Below the pieces are notes generated by a model, which was given only the letters and a program-made list of their open reading frames with translations, had not been told where the DNA came from and did not search any database. Below are positions 5,418-9,517 of a DNA stretch of 9,517 nucleotides, piece by piece. Origin of the DNA: an uncultured Butyrivibrio sp. (GTDB lineage: Bacteria > Bacillota > Clostridia > Lachnospirales > Lachnospiraceae). Location of the stretch: positions 2,359 to 11,875 of the forward strand of contig CAJTON010000050.1 in assembly GCA_910577605.1 (NCBI GenBank), read 5' to 3'. Numbering within the stretch: position 1 is the stretch's first letter; the number at the start of each line of letters is the position of its first letter. The position numbers and the translations under genes were made by a program.

Positions 5418-7760
5418 TCAAAAAAGCATTCCTATTCCGTGTACCGCAAAAGCAGCTACCCACGCTATAAGGCACTGCCCTGCCACGACCGCCGACGCAT
5501 ACCCCCGTCCAAGCTCACGTCTTATCGCCGCCACTGCCGCCACACACGGCGTATACAGCAGGCAGAATACAAGCAGCGATACCGCGCTCACGGGCGAAAG
5601 CCCTGCCGCCAGAAGCCCCTCAGCCGGAAGAAGCACGGACAAGGTAGAAACGACGCTTTCCTTTGCCATAAATCCCGTTATCAGAGCCGTCGATATGCGC
5701 CAGTCACCGAATCCAAGCGGTTTGAAAACGGGAGCGATAAATCCCGCCGCCTTCGCGAGAATGCTGTTCTGGGAATCGGAAACCATATTGAGATGCACAT
5801 CGAAGGTCTGGAGGAACCATATTATTATCGTGGCGATAAAAATAACCGTGAAAGCCCTGCGCAGGAAATCCTTTGCCTTCTCCCACAGAAGCTGCATAAC
5901 GTTTTTGGCTCCCGGCATACGGTAATTGGGCAGCTCCATCACAAACGGGACCGGCTCGCCCTTAAACATCGTCCCTTTCAATACAAGCGCCGCAAGTATC
6001 CCGACGGCGATACCTCCGAAATAAAGCAGTATCATCACAAGCGCGCCGTATTTCGGGAAAAACGCCGCGGTGAAAAAAGCGTATATCGGCAGCTTGGCGG
6101 AGCAGCTCATAAACGGAGTGAGCAGTATCGTCATTTTGCGGTCACGCTCTGAGGAAAGCGTTCTGCTCGCCATAACTCCGGGAACTGTACAGCCGAAGCC
6201 GATAAGCATAGGCACGATGCTGCGCCCGGAAAGTCCTATTTTGCGCAGCAACTTATCCATGACGAACGCAACTCTAGCCATATATCCGCTGTCCTCAAGC
6301 ATGGACAAAAAGAAAAACAGCGTTACGATTATCGGAAGAAAGCTCAGCACGCTCCCCACTCCGTTGAATATTCCGTCTATCACCAGCGAGCGCAGCACTG
6401 AATTGACGTTTCCCGCGGCAAGCGCCGAATCCGCCGCCTGGGTAAGCTTATCTATCCCCAAAGCAAGTACGTCCTGAAGCCTGGTGCCTATAACGCCGAA
6501 CGTGAGCCAGAACACCAGTCCCATTATACATATAAAAGACGGTATCGCCGTATATTTGCCTGTCAGTATCTTATCGATCGCCCTGCTTCTTGCGTGTTCC
6601 CTGCTCTCCTTCGGTTTCACCACCGTCTGCTCGCTCAGCGAACGTATAAAACGGAACCTCATGTCCGCAATGGCAGCCGCCCTGTCAAGCCCGACTTCCT
6701 TTTCCATTTGCAGGACTATATGTTCAATCATATCCTTTTCATTGTCGTCAAGCAAAAGAGCGTCAAGTATTCTTTTGTCGCCCTCCACAAGCTTTGAAGC
6801 GGCAAACCGCACAGGTATGTCGGCTGTCTTGGCATGATCCTCAATAAGGTGCATGATTCCGTGAATACAGCGGTGTACCGCGCTCCTGCCGTCGTCGGAG
6901 CTGCAAAAGTCCACCCGCGCCGGCTTTTCCTGATATTTTGCGACATGATAGGAATGACTTATAAGCTCTTCTATTCCCTCGTTTTTGGCGGCGGAGACAG
7001 GCACTACCGGAATACCGAGCAGGCTTTCCATTTCGTTTATAAGGACGGAGCCGCCGTTTTCACGCACCTCGTCCATCATATTCAACGCCACCACCATAGG
7101 AACGTCAAGCTCCATTAGCTGCATGGTCAGATAAAGATTGCGCTCGATATTCGACGCGTCCACGACATTTATTATTGCCTTCGGCTTCTCCCGCAGAATA
7201 AATTCCCTCGTAACGATCTCCTCGGTGCTGTACGGAGAAAGAGAATATATGCCCGGCAGATCGGTTATCTTTGTGTTAGGATAACCTTTGATAACCCCGT
7301 CCTTCCGATCGACCGTCACCCCCGGAAAATTCCCGACATGCTGGTTTGAACCCGTGAGCCTGTTAAAGACCGTCGTCTTACCGCAGTTCTGGTTTCCCGC
7401 CAGCGCAAAGGTAACCGTTTCCGACTCAGGAAGCGGATGCTCGTCGGTTTTATCATGGTAATTTCCGCCCTCTCCCAGTCCGGGATGCGGAATGCTTCTC
7501 CTGCTTTTTGAAGGCGCTCCCGTATCTTTGGGAGCCTCGATTTCTTCTATACTTATGTTACGGGCGTCGGCAAGCCTTATCGTAAGCTCGTATCCGTGTA
7601 CCAGAAGCTCTATGGGGTCCCCCATCGGCGCGAATTTGACAAGCGTCACCTCGGCGCCCGGTATAAGCCCCATATCCAAAAGATGCTGCCTCAACGCTCC
7701 TTCACCGCCTACCTCAAGAAGCCTTGCGGTTTTTCCGATTCCAAGATCGCAAAGCGTCAT
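5418..7760 (-). CDS. feoB: FeoA-FeoB fusion, ferrous iron transporter
   Basis: Inner-membrane Fe(II) importer of 780 residues with both Feo parts in one chain. Residues 1-75 are a FeoA (SH3-like) domain, including LRQHLLDMGLIPGAEVTLV and GYELTIRLADARNISIE. About 40 residues of polar, probably disordered linker follow. The FeoB G domain has G1 GNQNCGKTT (122-130), switch I VGNFPGVTVD (142-151), G3 DLPG (167-170), G4 NMMD (227-230) and G5 SAA (256-258). A helical GDI-like region spans about 290-395. The membrane part starts near 405 and carries the gate motifs GFGCTVPG (521-528), MSCSAKLP (551-558) and YTPCVA (736-741). All key motifs look intact. Its ATG overlaps the polymerase stop as ATGA, with GGAGG 9 bases upstream, so translation is coupled. 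No feoC-like gene follows. No convincing Fur or DtxR-type box was found before it; any promoter would lie upstream of the polymerase. Confidence 0.96.
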   Translation of the reverse strand: MTLCDLGIGKTARLLEVGGEGALRQHLLDMGLIPGAEVTLVKFAPMGDPIELLVHGYELTIRLADARNISIEEIEAPKDTGAPSKSRRSIPHPGLGEGGNYHDKTDEHPLPESETVTFALAGNQNCGKTTVFNRLTGSNQHVGNFPGVTVDRKDGVIKGYPNTKITDLPGIYSLSPYSTEEIVTREFILREKPKAIINVVDASNIERNLYLTMQLMELDVPMVVALNMMDEVRENGGSVLINEMESLLGIPVVPVSAAKNEGIEELISHSYHVAKYQEKPARVDFCSSDDGRSAVHRCIHGIMHLIEDHAKTADIPVRFAASKLVEGDKRILDALLLDDNEKDMIEHIVLQMEKEVGLDRAAAIADMRFRFIRSLSEQTVVKPKESREHARSRAIDKILTGKYTAIPSFICIMGLVFWLTFGVIGTRLQDVLALGIDKLTQAADSALAAGNVNSVLRSLVIDGIFNGVGSVLSFLPIIVTLFFFLSMLEDSGYMARVAFVMDKLLRKIGLSGRSIVPMLIGFGCTVPGVMASRTLSSERDRKMTILLTPFMSCSAKLPIYAFFTAAFFPKYGALVMILLYFGGIAVGILAALVLKGTMFKGEPVPFVMELPNYRMPGAKNVMQLLWEKAKDFLRRAFTVIFIATIIIWFLQTFDVHLNMVSDSQNSILAKAAGFIAPVFKPLGFGDWRISTALITGFMAKESVVSTLSVLLPAEGLLAAGLSPVSAVSLLVFCLLYTPCVAAVAAIRRELGRGYASAVVAGQCLIAWVAAFAVHGIGMLF

Positions 7761-9286
7761 GCCTTATGCCCTCCGATCTGCCCGTTACGGCTGATTGCGG
7801 TAGCGCCCTCCTTAAAATTCAACCCTTTAAGAAGCGCGTTTTTTCCGTATTTTTTCTTTATGTCAAGAACCGCGTGCTGCATGTCCCTCTCGCGTTTCAG
7901 TTCCAACTCCTCTTCCTCTCTTTTCTTTTGTATGCTTTCGTAATCCTTGAACAGTTCAAGCTGTTCGTACTCCACTTCCGGTTCCGTAATCCGTTCGTCC
8001 TCAACGTGATTTGCCGCCACATTTATCCTTCTCGCCAAAAGCCTGCGGTCCATGATACGGTCGTAAAGCTCCATGGCCGCCTCCGTTATTATTCGCGCGG
8101 AAGCGGTCCGTCTGCCGAGATTTATGCTGCCGTGCGCGTGCTTCGGTATTTTGCGCCCGTAACGGTCGGTCGTCACCTCTCCCTTATATGACTTTCTGAT
8201 CGCCGCGTCGGAAAGATTTTCTTTGTCGTAGCCCACCGTAAGAACTATCTGATCGGTGAGAAGTCCTTTGTCAACAAGATCGAGCACAAGCTGATCCGTC
8301 ATTTCCTGCACGATAAGTCTTGTTTTATCATAATCGTAAGGCGTCTGAAGCACCTGTCCAAGACTTATGCTGCTGCTCTGCGGTCTGTACTCCTTGATAT
8401 GCTTCATCGTACAGGGTTCCCATCCCCATGCATGGTCGATAAGAAGCTCCGCATTCACGCCGAAAAGCTTATAAAGAAGATCCTCGCTGTAATAGCTGTC
8501 CGCCGTTCCGAGCGAGCATCTAGCTATATCCCCCATTGTAAAGATACCGTGTTCCTCAAGCTTCTGAGCGTAGCCTCTCCCCACTCTCCAGAAATCCGTA
8601 AGCGGTCTGTGCGCCCACAAAAGCCGCCTGTACGACATCTCATCAAGACTCGCTATGCGTACTCCGTCCTCGTCGGGCGCAATGTGCTTTGCCTCAATAT
8701 CCATCGCCACCTTGCAGAGATAGAGGTTCGTCCCGATTCCCGCAGCTGCCGTGATTCCCGTAGAGTTCAAAACCTCCCGTATCATTTTTTTCGTCATTTC
8801 ATACGGAGTAAGTCCGTAAATTTTCAGATAATGCGTGAGGTCGATAAACACTTCGTCCACCGAATACGCGTGGACGTCCTCCGGAGCCACATACCGCATA
8901 TATATGTTGTAAATTTTTGTGCTGTATTCCATGTAAAGCGCCATTCTCGGCTTTGCTATAATAAAATCGACCGATTTCTCCGGCGATTTCTCAAGCTCGT
9001 CAGAGCTGAACGATTTTCCCGTAAAATTACGGCCCGGAGCTTTGAAACGCCTTTCTGCGTTGACTTCGCGCACTCTTTGCAGCACCTCGAAAAGTCTTGC
9101 CCTTCCCGAAACGCCATACGATTTAAGCGAAGGCGAAACGGCAAGACATATCGTCTTCTCCGTGCGGCTCTCGTCCGCGACCACGAGATTCGTCTTAAGA
9201 GGGTCAAGACCTCTTTCCACGCACTCCACGGACGCGTAGAACGATTTCAAGTCGATCGCGGCATATACATGATTTTCCTGTTCCAT
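7757..9286 (-). CDS. Y-family translesion DNA polymerase, UvrX/YqjW-like
   Basis: Error-prone polymerase of 509 residues that copies past damaged bases. The palm motifs are intact: AAIDLKSFYASVEC (9-22) with metal-binding D12 and probable steric-gate Y17, and YSVDEVFID (141-149) with catalytic D144 and E145. The D-x-K-S-F-Y form fits the Gram-positive UvrX/YqjW and UmuC-like branch rather than DinB, which has DxD. A helix-hairpin-helix region lies near 226-256 and a little-finger domain near 300-425. QLELF (442-446) matches the beta-clamp binding motif. Unusually, about 63 residues follow it, including a charged, probably coiled-coil stretch (450-470) and a GGHKA end. The ATG at 9286 has GGAGG at 7 bases. 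The stop overlaps feoAB as ATGA. No recognisable LexA box precedes it, so SOS control is not supported by this sequence. Confidence 0.93.
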   Translation of the reverse strand: MEQENHVYAAIDLKSFYASVECVERGLDPLKTNLVVADESRTEKTICLAVSPSLKSYGVSGRARLFEVLQRVREVNAERRFKAPGRNFTGKSFSSDELEKSPEKSVDFIIAKPRMALYMEYSTKIYNIYMRYVAPEDVHAYSVDEVFIDLTHYLKIYGLTPYEMTKKMIREVLNSTGITAAAGIGTNLYLCKVAMDIEAKHIAPDEDGVRIASLDEMSYRRLLWAHRPLTDFWRVGRGYAQKLEEHGIFTMGDIARCSLGTADSYYSEDLLYKLFGVNAELLIDHAWGWEPCTMKHIKEYRPQSSSISLGQVLQTPYDYDKTRLIVQEMTDQLVLDLVDKGLLTDQIVLTVGYDKENLSDAAIRKSYKGEVTTDRYGRKIPKHAHGSINLGRRTASARIITEAAMELYDRIMDRRLLARRINVAANHVEDERITEPEVEYEQLELFKDYESIQKKREEEELELKRERDMQHAVLDIKKKYGKNALLKGLNFKEGATAISRNGQIGGHKA

Positions 9287-9336
9287 TCAATCGCCTCCGT
9301 TACTCATTATTTCCACAAAATTCCTCCGCCCGCCGC

Positions 9337-9364
9337 AAAAGACCGCCCCCGTTTCTGAGGGCGG
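9337..9364 (-). terminator. Probable weak terminator of the right-edge gene
   Basis: A 6-base-pair all-GC stem (9364-9359 with 9348-9343) with a 10-base loop is followed on the minus strand by TCTTTTG. The T tract is short, so some read-through into the polymerase operon is possible; this matters because no strong promoter is visible between here and 9286. Confidence 0.55.
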
Positions 9365-9435
9365 CCATAAAATCGTCTTATGCGTCTGACCTGCTTCGCC
9401 GCCGTATCGCCGGCTGCTAAATCAGATATATGGCA

Positions 9436-9516
9436 TCAAAGCCCCATAAACGGAAGTACCTCGTCCATACCTTTCTCAACCGCGATCTGCATGGGAGTAA
9501 CCTGTTTTTCGTTAGG
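9436..9516 (-). CDS. C-terminal fragment of a gene with an ankyrin-like end
   Basis: Only the last 26 codons lie in the window. The frame ends with TGA (9438-9436) and the visible end reads TPMQIAVEKGMDEVLPFMGL. This fits the ankyrin repeat pattern TPLHxAxxxGxxEVxxxL, with the Thr-Pro turn, the Ile-Ala helix and the Gly before the second helix. The minus-strand hairpin at 9364-9343 lies downstream, as expected for a gene end. The rest of the protein is outside the window, so total length and function are unknown. A single partial repeat could be coincidence. Confidence 0.55.
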   Translation of the reverse strand, partial: PNEKQVTPMQIAVEKGMDEVLPFMGL

Positions 9517-9517
9517 C

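Noticed and set aside
5389..5475. Upstream 29-residue extension of the phosphatase
   Set aside because: It overlaps the feoAB end, does not resemble the family, and a good ribosome binding site directly precedes the ATG at 5388.
5439..6152. 237-codon plus-strand open frame
   Set aside because: Antisense to feoAB, which has all its motifs; the composition is Arg/Tyr/His-rich and no family is recognisable.
9287..9307. Six-codon leader frame (MSNGGD) abutting the polymerase start
   Set aside because: It is very short, its only upstream GGAGG is 15 bases away, and the polymerase's own ribosome binding site lies within it; probably chance.
9287..9340. LexA or Fur box and promoter before the polymerase operon
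   Set aside because: Only an isolated AATAAT (9311-9306) was seen without a fitting -35, and no dyad matching known Firmicute LexA or Fur sites; too weak to annotate.
8399..9358. 319-codon plus-strand open frame
   Set aside because: It lies fully antisense to the intact Y-family polymerase, is rich in Arg and His as expected from a reversed coding strand, and shows no domain or ribosome binding site.
1..9517. CRISPR array, tRNA, rRNA, insertion sequence or defence island
   Set aside because: No regularly spaced repeats, tRNA-like fold, transposase, or recognised defence gene was found on either strand.

Overview
The window looks like chromosome from an anaerobic Firmicute, most likely a gut-type member of Clostridia. 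The signs are a clostridial-style CarD/CdnL protein, a FeoA-FeoB fusion, a UvrX/YqjW-like Y-family polymerase ending in GGHKA, strong AGGAGG-type ribosome binding sites, frequent ATA isoleucine codons, and AT-rich sigma-A-like promoters between moderately GC-rich genes. No rRNA, tRNA, CRISPR array, insertion sequence or phage gene was recognised. The taxonomic call is inference from protein style only.

Layout. Bases 3-2157 (+ strand) carry two overlapping ABC-2 type permease genes; the first is cut by the left window edge. They end at a strong bidirectional terminator (2171-2217) shared with the convergent minus-strand genes. Everything to the right is on the minus strand. carD (2753-2241) has its own promoter. 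nth (endonuclease III, 3486-2851) has a likely promoter overlapping the upstream gene's terminator. A 96-codon gene (3889-3599) for a stefin/cystatin-like protein stands alone with its own promoter and hairpin terminator. A four-gene set read right to left follows: Y-family DNA polymerase (9286-7757), feoAB fusion (7760-5418), histidine phosphatase (5388-4855) and a peptidase S51/type 1 glutamine amidotransferase-like protein (4837-4097), closed by a terminator at 4058-4024. At the right edge, 9516-9436 holds the last 26 codons of another minus-strand gene with an ankyrin-like end.

How the genes work together. The permease pair would form the membrane channel of an exporter whose ATPase is probably encoded upstream. 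CarD acts on RNA polymerase and Nth on oxidised DNA bases. In the long operon, the polymerase stop and the feoAB start share an ATGA, so translesion synthesis and ferrous iron uptake are translationally linked; the two small enzymes follow with 29- and 17-base gaps. A link between iron, oxidative damage and translesion repair is tempting but inferred only from gene order.

Most of the window is ordinary housekeeping. The item most worth a second look is the small cytoplasmic stefin-like protein, followed by the polymerase/iron-transporter coupling. Two starts were corrected using ribosome binding sites: 5388 rather than 5475, and 4837 rather than 4843. No gene-free stretch exceeds 300 bases. 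The largest gap (3890-4096) holds a promoter and a terminator, with nothing else recognised in about 3953-4023.
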